From Bradysia coprophila (taxonomy: Eukaryota; Arthropoda; Insecta; Diptera; Sciaridae), in assembly GCF_014529535.1 (NCBI RefSeq), contig NW_023503376.1, positions 5,715,716 to 5,779,715 on the forward strand: 64,000 nt of DNA, read 5' to 3'. Under the pieces are notes generated by a model. The model saw nothing but the letters and a program-made list of their open reading frames with translations. It made no database searches and was not told where the DNA came from. Below, in pieces: positions 38,040 to 50,400 of this stretch. The position numbers were made by a program, and so were the translations under genes. How positions within the stretch are numbered: position 1 is the first letter of the stretch; every line of letters begins with the position of its first letter.

Positions 38040-39427
38040 ATCCCCGTACGAAGTACAAAGGGGCTTATAGGATTACGATGCCGTGTGTAATTGATGGAGT
38101 TCGAAGCAGACGGTAAGGGCAAATTGTTTGCCTATGTTCATAGATGACGAATCTGCAATAAAAATTTTGTCTGTCCGTCTGTCCGTCTGTCACGTCGATA
38201 TCTTGAGTAAATCAAATCCGATTTCAAAAATTTTTTTTCCCTGAAAGATAGTCGAAATGGTGAGGCTAAGTTCGAAGATGAGCATATTCGGGTCGGCCCT
38301 TCGTGAGTTAGGGCCACCTAAGTGATTTAAGGTCTTTTGGTGATATTTATGGCAAAATAAACGATGGAAATGTAAATGACACGGCAAATGATAGGTATTG
38401 TCAATACCAATCCAGGAAAAAAAATCGGGTGAGTGGACCGTGAGTTAGGGCCTTAGAAGTGAAATGCTACTAGGGCCCTATGTGTATTTTACATACAACT
38501 CGAGTAAATTTCATCCGTTTTTCGTAATTTTTGTTTCATTTGGAAGGTAATCAAAGGCCGAATAGAATGTTGTTGAAAAAAAATTAAATTTGGGTCCTTG
38601 GACTAAGGCCACTACTAGGGCCCTATGTGTATTTCACATATAACTCGAGTAAATTTCATCCGTTTTTCGTAATTTTTGTTTCATTTGTGAGGTAATCAAA
38701 GGCCGAATAGAATGCTGTTGAAAAAAAATTAAATTTGGGTCCTTGGACTAAGGCCACTACTAGGGCCCTATGTGTATTTTACATATAACTCGAGCAAATT
38801 TCATCCGTTTTTCGTAATTTTTGTTTCATTTGGAAGGTAATCAAAGGCCGAATAGAATGTAGTTGAAAAAAAAATTAAATTTGGGTCCTCGGACTGAGGC
38901 CGATACTAGGGCCCTATGTGTATTTTACATATAACTCGAGCAAATTTCATCCGTTTTTCGTAATTTTTGTTTCATTTGGAAGGTAATCAAAGGCCGAATA
39001 GAATGCTGTTGAAAAAAAATTAAATTTGGGTCCTTGGACTAAGGCCACTACTAGGGTCCTATGTGTATTTTACATATAACTCGAGCAAATTTCATTCGTT
39101 TTTCGTAATTTTTGTTTCATTTGGAAGGTAATCAAAGGCCGAATAGAATGTAGTTGAAAAAACTTTTAAATTTGGGTCCTCGGACTGAGGCCGATACTAG
39201 GCCCTTCAAAAAAATAAAATTTTAGGGCGATTTGAAATTTTTGTTTCATTTGAAAGGAACGTCGTACGGGGCTTCGTAATTGCGCTATGCGCAATTTCTA
39301 AGATGTACACATTACATAATAATTTTACTTTAACTACATTAACCGGCGCAATAGGCTTACGGTCAAAGTAGGGTGACAGACGCACTAGGGTCACGTACGC
39401 AATAGATATACGGGTTTGTACGGGGCT
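38040..39427 (-). mobile_element. Element CP, copy A: CCCCGTAC ends with internal 145-bp repeats
   Basis: The ends are CCCCGTACGAAGTAC near 38044 and GTACGGGGCTC near 39418. The second copy (60672-61884, opposite orientation) shows AGCCCCGTAC at both ends. It contains a (CGTCTGTC)n microsatellite at 38165-38190 and then five 145-bp tandem units. It has no open frame of note. Homology with copy B continues ~50 bp beyond the right end. Confidence 0.8.
38471..39198. repeat. 145-bp tandem repeat, five units
   Basis: TAGGGCCCTATGTGTATTT recurs at 38471, 38616, 38761, 38907, 39052 (one substitution) and partially at 39198. Each unit also holds CTCGAGTAAATTTCATCCG and AAGGCCGAATAGAATG. Confidence 0.93.
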
Positions 39428-39744
39428 CAGTCGCAGCAAACGCTCCGACTGTTCTGATGGCTCGTTTCGAGATTGTTACATGTGAACTTGTTGTTACCAA
39501 AGACCATTGCTGATCTGCAAACTAAATAATCGTTGCCCGCTACTGTTTTAGTGAAAGTGCACTCTATGTACACTTTCAACTCTACATCAACTCTTCTGTT
39601 GTAGCAATTTATATAAAAAATTCGTTGCGCGGCATTACGTCTTATTGTACACACTACTTCATGATCGACTATACAATGACATTCCGTCGAACGAAATTGT
39701 ACATTTTTGTGATATTGTTCAGCTTTGAAATGATTTTTTCGCAA
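39428..39744 (-). other. Open frame rich in cysteine, function unknown
   Basis: A 105-codon minus-strand frame. The upstream side is closed by TAA close to a TTG start and there is no ATG. The middle (ECHCIVDHEVVCTIRR, KVYIECTFTK, GNDYLVCRSAMVFG) looks more protein-like than the shadows around it, with evenly spaced cysteines. The last ~12 residues (TSHQNSRSVCCD) are encoded by the shared flank of element CP. It may be an old exon fragment beside a transposon. I do not recognise the family. Confidence 0.25.
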
Positions 39745-41739
39745 TGTTGGACGTTAAAAGATAAAAATGTTGGTCTAGCGTGAGGAGCAAATATTCGAAA
39801 AATTCGTTGACAAAGGGTTTTCAAAAAGAAAATCCTCTGAGGATTTTCTTTACCATTTTCGTTTGATATCTGAGGATTTATGTCGATTTTTAAAGATTTT
39901 CTTGAATTTCCAAGGACTTTCTTTAGTTGGCTGAGGATTTCTTGAGGATTTTCTTATGAATTGACTTTCTAGTTTTCAAAGGATTTTCTATGAATGCCTG
40001 CCCCTCGGTTTAGGTCCCACTGGTTCTAAAAACTCGTATTTTTATATTCGATTCTGAAGGTAAAGAACCGCATCTACACACGAACTAAATGAACAGCGGT
40101 CCAGGTATGCTAAGCTTCTTGTTTGTGATTTTTAATTAGCTAACGAGTGTTTACTTATAACCATAGAACGTTTAAACCAAAGCTAGAGAGAAAGAGCACT
40201 GGAACTCCAAATAACTAAATATATTAAAAAATCTCAGACCTGATGGAGATGGAGAGGCAGAAGTTGTTTCTTCGAGCGTTTGTTGCTCCCATCATATAAT
40301 TTCCTACGCTTTTTATTTCAAGTTTCCATAGCGAAATGTGAATTTTTCAATTTTTGAATCTGGAAACCCTATCAGTTTATGTGCCTATGTTCCATTTTCA
40401 GAATTTTGTAAAATCCAACAGAATTCCAAAAGAAATGTTTTTATTTTTTGTACCGATACGAGGCCTATTTTTCATGAAAAATGTCTTCTGCGAAACACAA
40501 TTACAATGGAGAAAATACATACATCATTTAGGCGACAACAAACGCTTTTCACATTTGCCACCAATTTAATTTGTCCAGCCATATAACCATGAAGAAAGTC
40601 ACTTTCCGCACGATAAATTATTTAGAAAGATAATTTCAATGATTTATCGTTAGGAAAACTCTTACATTTCGCACTACAAAGTCATGACGAATACAGTCGT
40701 ATTGAAGCTGTGCTTTGCAAAAAGTACTTTAGCGCATGGATTAATGTATTAAAACAAATTGGACGGTTGAGAATAATATTTTTCTTTCTAAAGACATAAA
40801 AATGTACACTGATTACTGTGAGCTGACGAATGTAGCGAAAAAAGTTTTGTTTCGGTGAAAACAGATGGTTTTCTAAGCTTATCAAAATTGAATAATTAAA
40901 AGTCTTGTTCAAGCCCGATATGCTTCCAAACCCTCAAGCGTTCGAATGATCAATTTTACATCTAGTGCGTGAAATAGCACCAATTTTCAGACTTGCATCG
41001 AAAATAGCAGTTCCATAGTCCAAGTCTTTAAAATTTCCGTTAATATTATTGATAGAAATCGTCCTCCCAAAAAGAGGAGACCGAATTTTCAGATTATGTG
41101 TAACGATTGTGTGTGTAAAATGAATTCGGTTTTGGATTCAAAAACGTTATGACATAACTTTTCTCACGTTCATGAAACATATTGTATAAAGCTTGAGTCT
41201 GAGGAAATTACGAAACCAATCAAAGAGAAGAAATGAAAATTTCAGATTTACTTAAAAAAAGAAGAAAAAAAAATCGAGGACGTGTCGTAAAACCCTTATT
41301 CACTGAAGTATTAAAGCTTCGGCATTAATTTTTACAGCAATCATTGCAGTGCAGATGTTTCATGCTTCCAATGAATTTGAATTCTTTTTCGCCTCAAAAA
41401 TTAATTTGAAAAATATGCGAACATTTTCCTTTCCCAAATGGTAGATTTAATCTATGGCAGAATCCCGCGGAATCCTTAGAATTCCGTATAGTTTACGACA
41501 AAATTACCTGCTCACATTAATTAATTTTATAGGGAAGTACTTTTTATGAATACGTTTCCCCGTTTTCTTTTCGTTTTTGTTTTTTGCTTTTTTCATTTAA
41601 TTACGTGCCCGCTTTTTTAAAAGGATAGGTATGGCCTTTGCGGTTAGTAGAAATATTTTTTTGGTCAGCAGAATTTGTTGTATGTTAAAGCTAATGATTT
41701 CAAAAGAATTTACATTCTACATACATCGAGAACTACTAA
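39745..41739. other. Intergenic DNA, no gene seen
   Basis: 39818-39995 is a degenerate array of AGGATTTTCTT-like words. The rest is unique AT-rich DNA with no supported gene. Confidence 0.5.
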
Positions 41740-41827
41740 AGTTAAAAAGTCACGTTTTTGTATGTTATTTGACCTCGGCTTCGCCTCAGATCAACAAAAT
41801 TCACAAGAAAACTGATCTTTTTAACTG
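41740..41827 (+). repeat. Foldback element H3 copy
   Basis: GTTAAAAAGTCACGTTTTTG ... TTTGACCTCGGCTTCGCCTC ... ACAAAATTCACAAGAAAACT. It matches the 55028-55127 copy in order and loop motif. Confidence 0.65.
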
Positions 41828-41895
41828 GTTATACGAATATTTCATCAAACACTAGGTCGTACTTTAAACAAATGAAGTAATAGACCTAATGATTG

Positions 41896-42054
41896 CAGGG
41901 ATGCCGACTTGTGTTTGGGAGTAGTGGTGCTCATACAACAAGAGAATCTGGGAGTAGTGGTGATCTTTCAAGTAAAGCTGGAAAGATGTAGTGGTGATCA
42001 TCTTTCGAGTAGTGGTGCCCGAGCCTCGCTTGTCCTTAGAAGTCGGCGCCCCTG
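41896..42054. mobile_element. hAT-like MITE, 159 bp, inserted next to an E1 block
   Basis: Ends CAGGGATGCCGACT and AGTCGGCGCCCCTG (one base longer), with a perfect 8-bp duplication AATGATTG (41888-41895, 42055-42062). The interior repeats GTAGTGGTG(A/C)TC several times. The left flank is the E1 block GAAGTAATAGACCTAATG. Confidence 0.9.
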
Positions 42055-42062
42055 AATGATTG

Positions 42063-42827
42063 TGTGGCGATACAGTACTGTTGTTTGTAAGAGTTTAAAC
42101 GGTAAATCGAATAAATCGAATTCAAACGTTGCAGCTGTTTGTTTTTACTGCCCTGAACGCGTCTGACGCTTGGTGCTGGTGCTACAGAAAGACTCAGGGG
42201 CATATATTTACTGACACAGAAAAGTAGATGATAATTTCGCATTCGTACCCAACTCATATGAAAGTGCAGCATTGACGCGATCAAATATTTTATAAAACTA
42301 ACCAAGGAAATGCTTCCCTATTTTTAATGGCGAACGGACAACGATAATAACTTATTAAATACGGACGAAAATTTGAAATTCACAGCATTAATATGATGAA
42401 AATATGTTTATAAGACAGAGCGGTGTACTGGTTCGGTCTCTGAAAACGTTTACACGAATATTTTCTTGTACCTTTTGTCAATTAAGTAAAAACAAAATTA
42501 AATCAACTTTAACGCTGTACGAGAAAATCTGTAACCCATTTTGTTGTAATGGTTGGTCTTTCAAGTCTTTACGTAAGGGTTGTATTATAGTTAATGTTTC
42601 AGATGTAAATGGGGTGTTCGTAATAAGACTTCGTCTCTAGGTGTTCGCTAATCTGTCATAACTTAATTTGGAATTCGTAACACATTTCCTCGTTGTTTAA
42701 CATAATGGTTACCATTTAAGGTGGGGGGAGAAGGGATTAAGAAAACTCACGTTGATATTTGGCATACATGGAACATGTATGCTGATTAGCAGCTAATATT
42801 TATGAAGAGACTATAAGTTTAGCTGTG
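42063..42827. other. Intergenic DNA, no gene seen
   Basis: No supported features. Confidence 0.5.
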
Positions 42828-42975
42828 CTGTATGTCATCTGCTATCGACATCAATGACAAAAATAAATATCAAACTCAGGCTCATGTAGTTTTATGAAAT
42901 GTTAAAGCAAATGAAGTAAAAGATTTTTCATCATTCTGTTAAATGTACCAATAGAAGCAACAGAGTCTTGAAAGG
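42828..42975 (+). repeat. E1 dispersed repeat copy
   Basis: GTCATCTGCTATCGACATCAA, then CAAATGAAGTAAAAGATTTT and CAATAGAAGCAACAGAG. It lies just downstream of the neuropeptide receptor gene's stop codon. Confidence 0.65.
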
Positions 42976-43009
42976 TTGAAAGGTTGTAATTAAGAATTTC
43001 TTACCTAAT

Positions 43010-44458
43010 TTAAGTAGCACGATATTTGTCACCATTTTTGATACGATCCGGTTTCATTTCCTTACAATTATCATCCTCAAAGCGTATATGGCCACCCGCT
43101 GATAATTGCCTGTTGCCGTATTCAAGTGAATCTTCAAAATTTGTTTCTAATACCCCAGATGGCAGTAAAACCGTTTCCGGGCTTCGTTGTCGACAGGCTG
43201 GTACCACATCCGACAACAAAATGGTGTGGTCCAATGGACTTCTGAATCCATTCAACTGAATGGAATCACGGGCCGCTAATGATGGACAGTTGCTTCGCGT
43301 AAAACTTGACGTTAACAATGATTCCTGGATCGTTTCATTATTTCCGTTAAATGTTGGCTCTGGATGCCATCGCTGACTGCCGTTGCCAGGAATGCATTTG
43401 CCGCGTCGCCATGATAAACAAGGTAGCACCAATTTGAATTCTTTGCGAAAATTGTCATTCAGCCAGGCGTACAAAATGGGATTGTAGCACGTGGATGACA
43501 TTGCAACGCTGTGTGCTATGAAGAACAGTACATTGTAGATCTTCCACTCGGATGTATTGATGTAAAAATCGTTGAGAACATTTACGACATTAAGCGGTAG
43601 CCAAGACAATCCGAACACCAGAACCATTGCTATTAACATTCTGTTAGTGCGTTTCTTTCTGTCTCGATCGAGCTCCTCCTTCTTTGTCGTCTTCGTACCT
43701 GGCTTTGTTTTGTGCCTGTCATTCAAACGAATAGACACACAGACGTAGCAGAATGTCACAATAAAGAAAGGCAAAAGAAATTGGAGAATAACTGTGACGG
43801 TTCCGTACACCTTGCGATAGTACTCTGTGGGCCAATCCTCTTCGCAGTAGAACTCATGTTCACCAGTAAAATTCAATCTGGCTACTTGCATGTAAAGTCC
43901 ATACGGAAAGGTCAGCAATAGCGATACCATCCAAATTATGAAAATAATTGAAATGCAAGCAATCAATCTCATTCGCTGCTGGAACGGATAGATGATGACG
44001 AAGAATCGATCGATGGCAATGGCTGTTAATGTTAACGTCGAAATGTAGACACTAACTCCTTGTGCATACGGAACCAAATGGCACAGAATCGTTCCGAATA
44101 TCCAACGCTTCAGAAAGGTGTACGAAGGTGTAAACGGAACTGCCAAAATGCACAGCAAAATGTCGGATAATGCTAGGTTCGTTATGAATAAATTGGTCAC
44201 GGACTGCATCAATTTATTGCGGAACACGACGAAACAAACCAGTACATTACCGAATACGCCCATCACAAATATCAGAACGTATATCAGTATGAAACAGGAC
44301 TGAACAATCCGGTTGTGGATGTAATCCGACTGTGTTGCATTCGACATGATAACTTCGGCTCCCTCGAACATGATATTCGGTTGGATGGCGGTGTAATTGT
44401 CGTCATTCAGGGCATAGTAACTGGGTGAAGAAGTGGCCGTTGTCGTCGTTGTCGTCAT
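43010..44458 (-). CDS. Short neuropeptide F receptor-like GPCR
   Basis: A rhodopsin-family (class A) receptor of 482 residues in one uninterrupted exon. It should sit in the plasma membrane of neurons or endocrine targets and signal on binding a short NPF-type peptide, the usual feeding/growth role in insects. Landmarks: N-glycosylation sites near N21, N40 and N196; TM1 with GNVLVC (N71); TM2 LALSD (D99); C126 and C205 for the extracellular disulfide; TM3 end IDRFFVI (DRF in place of DRY); a basic, KKRTNRM-ended third loop; TM6 FGLSWLPLN (Ser for the usual Cys of CWxP); and TM7 NPILY (N326-Y330). LFITNLALSDILLCILAVPF, LVPYAQGVSVY and EEDWP fit sNPF receptors better than NPF receptors, from memory of the family. 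ATG 44456-44458 follows AACC, a fair insect start context. Five bases after the stop there is a strong AG|GTAAG donor on the same strand (43004), so an intron in the 3' UTR is likely. Confidence 0.9.
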   Translation of the reverse strand: MTTTTTTATSSPSYYALNDDNYTAIQPNIMFEGAEVIMSNATQSDYIHNRIVQSCFILIYVLIFVMGVFGNVLVCFVVFRNKLMQSVTNLFITNLALSDILLCILAVPFTPSYTFLKRWIFGTILCHLVPYAQGVSVYISTLTLTAIAIDRFFVIIYPFQQRMRLIACISIIFIIWMVSLLLTFPYGLYMQVARLNFTGEHEFYCEEDWPTEYYRKVYGTVTVILQFLLPFFIVTFCYVCVSIRLNDRHKTKPGTKTTKKEELDRDRKKRTNRMLIAMVLVFGLSWLPLNVVNVLNDFYINTSEWKIYNVLFFIAHSVAMSSTCYNPILYAWLNDNFRKEFKLVLPCLSWRRGKCIPGNGSQRWHPEPTFNGNNETIQESLLTSSFTRSNCPSLAARDSIQLNGFRSPLDHTILLSDVVPACRQRSPETVLLPSGVLETNFEDSLEYGNRQLSAGGHIRFEDDNCKEMKPDRIKNGDKYRAT

Positions 44459-47400
44459 GGTTGGTTGTAGAGTGGTTCCAAAATGGGAATCAATTAGAAA
44501 TGTTGGATGTTATTTAGTTCATGCATACCATGCATTTGGCACACTCAGACACACTGTGATTGGTTGCACTGTTGTAGCACTGTAATTCACATTATTTAGC
44601 TGTTGCATCAGTAAAGTGTTTGCTTTTCGATTGAACATATTCTCACATAATTTTGTCCTTTTTAAATCGTCTGTCGAGTTGGAATTTCCCTGGCTGTTTT
44701 ATTCGACAATTTTTATTTTCAGTTTACATTGTGGCTTAGTCACATCTCATTCATTCGGTGATATTCCAACCGTAAAGAAAATTAATTACGCACATTTTGG
44801 TCGATGAAATTTTTTTCCCAATTTTTCTATTTTGATAATTTGCCAAAAAAAAAAGTTTTATTTATTGTAACATTTGTTCCAGCCAGCGCTTAAGACGTCC
44901 TCTCAAATAATGTATAAATGTACAGACTGTTCAGTAGTGTTCATTTTTAAAAACAAAAATTTTCATTTCAATGTTTATTTCATGGCAATAAGTTGAGTAA
45001 TTTTCACTAATCCCCTTTTTCGCTCTCTGAAATCTGAATACAAAAAAGAATCGTTAAATGTACAAACTTAATGGGTCAATGTGAAAGTCTATGCGGTGTG
45101 GTTAGCTAGCTATAATACCGTTGCGTCGTCATTGTTTCGTTTGAAAATCTAAAACAAGAAACTTTTCGGTAAATATTTATCTATTAGAAACACCAACAAA
45201 AACAAAGCTAAAATTGGTTGTGCATAACACGAACGGCGACGTGATGATTAAGATTTGTGTGATTCTCCTTATACTACGTAAACGCCCTGAATCTATAACA
45301 TCTGTAATTTGTGGGACGGAATCTCACATTAATGTTACTCGTTGGAATTCCCTAAGTGAATCGGTTTATGTTAGTCATTTTGCCTGTTTTATAGGAATTA
45401 ATTTCCCGAAAATTAACTAATTTTTCCGTCACATTTTATCCGTTTTGTTTTAGATAACAACATATCGAAGTGATGGAAAGGAAGTGCCTCCGTTGTTTTT
45501 ATGGCCTTTTTAGTTCTTTTTTATGCTCCGAAGCTAACTCGCCCTCATTTGGATGATTTTTCCAAATTCAGGAATTTTGTAGAATTTTTGGAAAATATAA
45601 TTCTTTAAAACAGGCTCGGATACAGACGAATATGTCATCTCTGTTATCGACACGGATGACTAAAACGAACGATGGACTCAGCTTATTTTGTTCTTTCGCA
45701 GGAAAATGTATGTTAAAACGAATGAAGTAATAGATTTTATTGCAAATTTACTTAAATGGAAAGTTGTACAAAAGACTCGATGATTCTAGTCATACTAGGA
45801 CAGTAGTTACACTAGCGACACAATCTTTGCACAGACAAAAATGTCAAATCTATTATCGACAAGGATGACGATGGGATCAGCTTACTTAGTCGACACAGTC
45901 TTTCACAGGAAAATGAGTGTTGAAACGAATGAAGTAATAGATTTCGTTGAAAATATATTTAATGATTATCAAGTTATAATATTTTTACACATCTCTGTTA
46001 TCGACTGGATGACTAACCCGTGCGACGGGATTCGCTTAGCAAAATGAATGTTAAAACGAAGGAAGTAATAGATTTTGTTGAAAATTTAGTTAAATCAGAA
46101 GTGTTAAAACTGACTCGATGACTATACTGTAAGTTACATGTTTGCCATCTGTAGAACAAGGAAAAAATAATAATTCTTTGGATGCCAAGCATACCATAGT
46201 CAGTCACAGCCGAATCATTCAATTTGTTTTTATGTGAACACAGGGAACCGTAAAAATTGTTGTTAGCAAAGTTTGCGAATGTCTACGCGAACGTTTTGAT
46301 AATGATGTTGCTGAAACGGCTGAAACGTATCGATATGTTTCCCTATGCTTCTTTTTTATATGAGAATATCGAAAAACGTACGCCGCAATTTGTTATCACA
46401 AATATTAATGAAGCCATTGTGTACGGATACATGCGACGACACCACTAATCAGCATCTAAATTTTTCTGCTACACATCAACAGCTCTTGTTATTTATTTAT
46501 TTTTTAGTTTCAATATTGATGTACTGTACTATCACAAATTTTGGATATTGTGTCTGCGATATTTGGTTTTACAGAATATATAGTTCTTCTTGGTGTTAAG
46601 TTGAACGTAAAGTACAAGTTAAATAAAAAAAAAATGAAAAATCAAGGGCATCTATCGTTCACATAGCATTACATTATCTACAGATTCTAAACTTTCGATG
46701 GATGAATTCGGATCTTCGTTTCTTTTGGAAAAGTCCGGACAATGAAGAAATGTCGTACATGTCTTGAAAAGCGAAATGTACATCACAGCTTTCAAAGAGA
46801 ATGTTTATTTACATGACATAGAAAATTTATTGTTTGATGTGTGTGAAGTATGTCGTTCGAGCCGAAGGTCAGGGTCGTAATTTCGCTATACTATAAAAAG
46901 ACCTTATAAATATGAAGCCAAATAGAGTAAACCGAATTGAAGAACGAATAATGAAAAACGATACAGGTTGAACAAATACTGGATGGGGACGGACAATCTG
47001 ACACATGATGCCAAGACATTTTTTTTTGTGCCGGATTTTCCTATACACTTGGTACTGGATGTCGCATGTGGATTGAGCGAGAGGGACATAAATAAAGGTG
47101 GAAAAGGATGTAATTCGATCAAACAGATAAATAAACTCAGAAACTACATCAGAAAATGGGTAACGCAGATCACATCATCGGTAAAGTAGACTACATTACC
47201 ATTTTACTTTAGAGTAATTGAATGGACTTCTTAGTAAATAAAGGCAATGTGAGAAAGAGCATTTTGTCTTGTTGCTACCACATAAAATCACACTGACAGA
47301 AAATTGAACAGCAGTCGATTGAAATGTTAATTAGATTAGTAAATTAGATGTGACCGGCTGTGACCACTCAGTACGTGACATTCTAAAGCTTCATAGTGAG

Positions 47401-50400
47401 TATAATCTTAACATTATCCGTCACAGTCAATAAGCTACATTACCTGTAACAGTTAACATTCGCCCGGCACATTATCTGCCGAAGCTTAAGGGCAAGTTTT
47501 GCTTACAGTTCATTTATTTCTGACACATTAATTTGTCAGCTAACTTTCCCTAACATTACCTGTGGTCAGAAATGCTTTGAAAAATCATTATCAAAGGTTC
47601 AAACAGTCTGGCAATTGGTCTTAACATTATTTTCTTTTTATTCTTCTTCATTTCACAATCTCTACCTCCACTGATGGACATAGGACTTCCCTAACTCTTT
47701 ACATTTTTTCACGATCCCTTGCTATTTCTGGTGTGACCGTTTATGAACGAAAAAACCACTGAAGAATGTAAAATACAGAAAGCTACGCATAAGCCCTTAA
47801 AAGCACATTCGGTTCATCGATATAAATGTAACACGAAGGTCAATGGTCAAGTGGAAAATGAAGGACATAATGTCTGTAAAATCAAATTGTCTCTGCAGTA
47901 TGGCTATTCAATTGTTATCAATAAGGACGACAAAAATAATGATAAGCTATGCGAAATACGGTTCTTTATATGGTAAAATGCATGTTTAAAAAATTGAAGT
48001 ACAAGATTTGAAATCAACAGATTAAAAATACTTTGATAGATTGAAGTCATAGACATGATAATAATACTGGTCATATGCTTGCCGTCTGTAACAGATTAAT
48101 ATTGTTGTACATTTGGAAGCAATTTGAAACATCAGTGAAAATGAATACCGAAGCTATACGAAGAACGTAATGACATTGTTTGCTATTTTTATTCTTCACA
48201 GAACTTCCAAAATGTTATACATTTTAACATTATTTCTCATTGCATAACGTGTTCTGCCCCATTAATTAATTCAAACAAACAATTACACAAAGTTGCGTAC
48301 TTGTTGTACATATTATACACAGAGCTATGATTTAGAACAATAGCCGCTATTCCTACATAAAAGCAAACACACAAAAATATGTTTCTTTGTTGATGTTAAA
48401 TCTTCAATGACGATACAACAATTGATATTATAGCTAAAAATAAAGATCGTGTAAAATCGAATTCATATGTCTGCTTCACTACATGTTGGATGTTCCAACA
48501 AAAGGAAAAGCATTACACAGTGTGATGTACATACAATAAGTAAAGTATGAGATACGCTAATGAAATTATTGAAAAGTTGGAGAGCCCAAACAGGAACAAA
48601 AATATCTCCAAATTGAATATCGATGTCTAGCCCATTAAGTTTCTAATTTCCTCACACTCTCGTGTCGGATTTGTTCAGTGTGCCCTACTAATTTTACCAA
48701 ATTTGCTTCGTTTTTTTTTTAATTTGCTTAATGAATGTCCCGAAAGAATCAATAGTTCGTCGTCGAATTAACGTTAATTGAATCAACGAGACTCGTCTAT
48801 ATCGCTATGCAAATTATTCAATTAATTTGATACGACTGCAAAAGTGTTCCGTTTGACGACAACTCATCCTAAACGAATGAACGAATTTTCGAAAGTATAT
48901 CAAGATGATACGGTGCCGCAAATGTTATGTATGTATATAATTGCACCCCAACTAAATTCCATCAATTTTCCATCATTTTGTCGTTATCTACCGATCAATA
49001 CAATTTTCCTAATTGAATGTTGTAAGTACGAGCCGATCTGAATTCATAAGCGATATAAATACTCGTTCAAGTACATATTGAAATATGCGAGAAGTAAATT
49101 GTTTTATTGTTTGTTACAATTGAATGCGAGACGCTAAAATTGTCTAAATGTCTTCTTTATGTACACAGCACTAATTCCACTTTCACATACACGATAAATG
49201 TTTTCCTCTTAAACGATTCTATTCAAATTCAACAACCCAGTCAACAGTTTTGTATAATTTAGAGCTTGTCTCACTGAATAAATTATAATAACCAAAACAC
49301 ACGTCTTATCAACGCGAAGAACAAACTTTTACTGTTGCAAGAGCACTCAGTTACCGGATGTGTCTGCGGAAAAATGTTTCGAAAAACCAGAAGAAAAATT
49401 GTTACCAATTGATGATAACAAGGTCGGTATATCAGTCTCGCTCAATAGAGCACATTTACTCCTGAAACACGTGCTACGGAGCTTTTAATCGTCTGATGGA
49501 CTGTCTTTTTCTTACTTTTCGCATGGAAATTATTCTCTCTCTCGTGAGAAATTTTCACAATGGAAAATTGAGTGTAAAAATGTTTCGGTTTGTTTAGTCT
49601 TGTGGGTGGGAGTGGGCTGAGTTGTTTCATTAAATTAAAATCTTACGTACGAAATCTTTTATGTTTAGAGCAATTAATTAATGAATAGCAATTAAAACTC
49701 AAGATTAAATATTCACGTCCGTCGCTGGGTTTTTTTACAACTACAACATTTTCTTATGACTTAATCTTGAACTCGATCTTCTTGGTTCTTTTTTTCGTTT
49801 GTTTTCTTTCTGTATGGATATGAGTTCGTTTACCTTAACCTTCTATAAACGGGAGGCGTATCACGATATTATCGTAAATTCGGTTACTTTCCGTGGTTAA
49901 GGTATTGTGTAGTATTTGATATGAAATCTACTACTTCATTAGTTTTGACTTACATTTTTCTATATATAGAAACTTCTAGTCATCTGCTAGGACGATCATA
50001 GGAGAAAATGGAGATTTTTTGTGTATTTATTTAAAAGAACACAACCCAAATATATATCCGCTTTCTCCTGTGGTCGTTGTAGCAGTAGAAGATTATTATC
50101 ATGATATTCGTTCGCACCCGTTTGTATCCTCACTTCAACATTTTTTTCCCTTCATATCATCAAACTGTACAATAAAAATATTATCCCCGAATTTATCCCG
50201 GATTCAAATTGGTAATTTACGTGACTGAAAGTCAGGGTCTTACGCCAGAAAATACCCTAAAATGTTTGTGGCAAAAGTCGTTTGAAATGTTATGAAAAGC
50301 ATAATTCTTTGACCCAATTTTTCTTAGTTACCACGATAACTTGAGCAATTCTCAACCGATTTTGATGATTTATTTTTTTAACTGCATGCTTGAGGTTAAG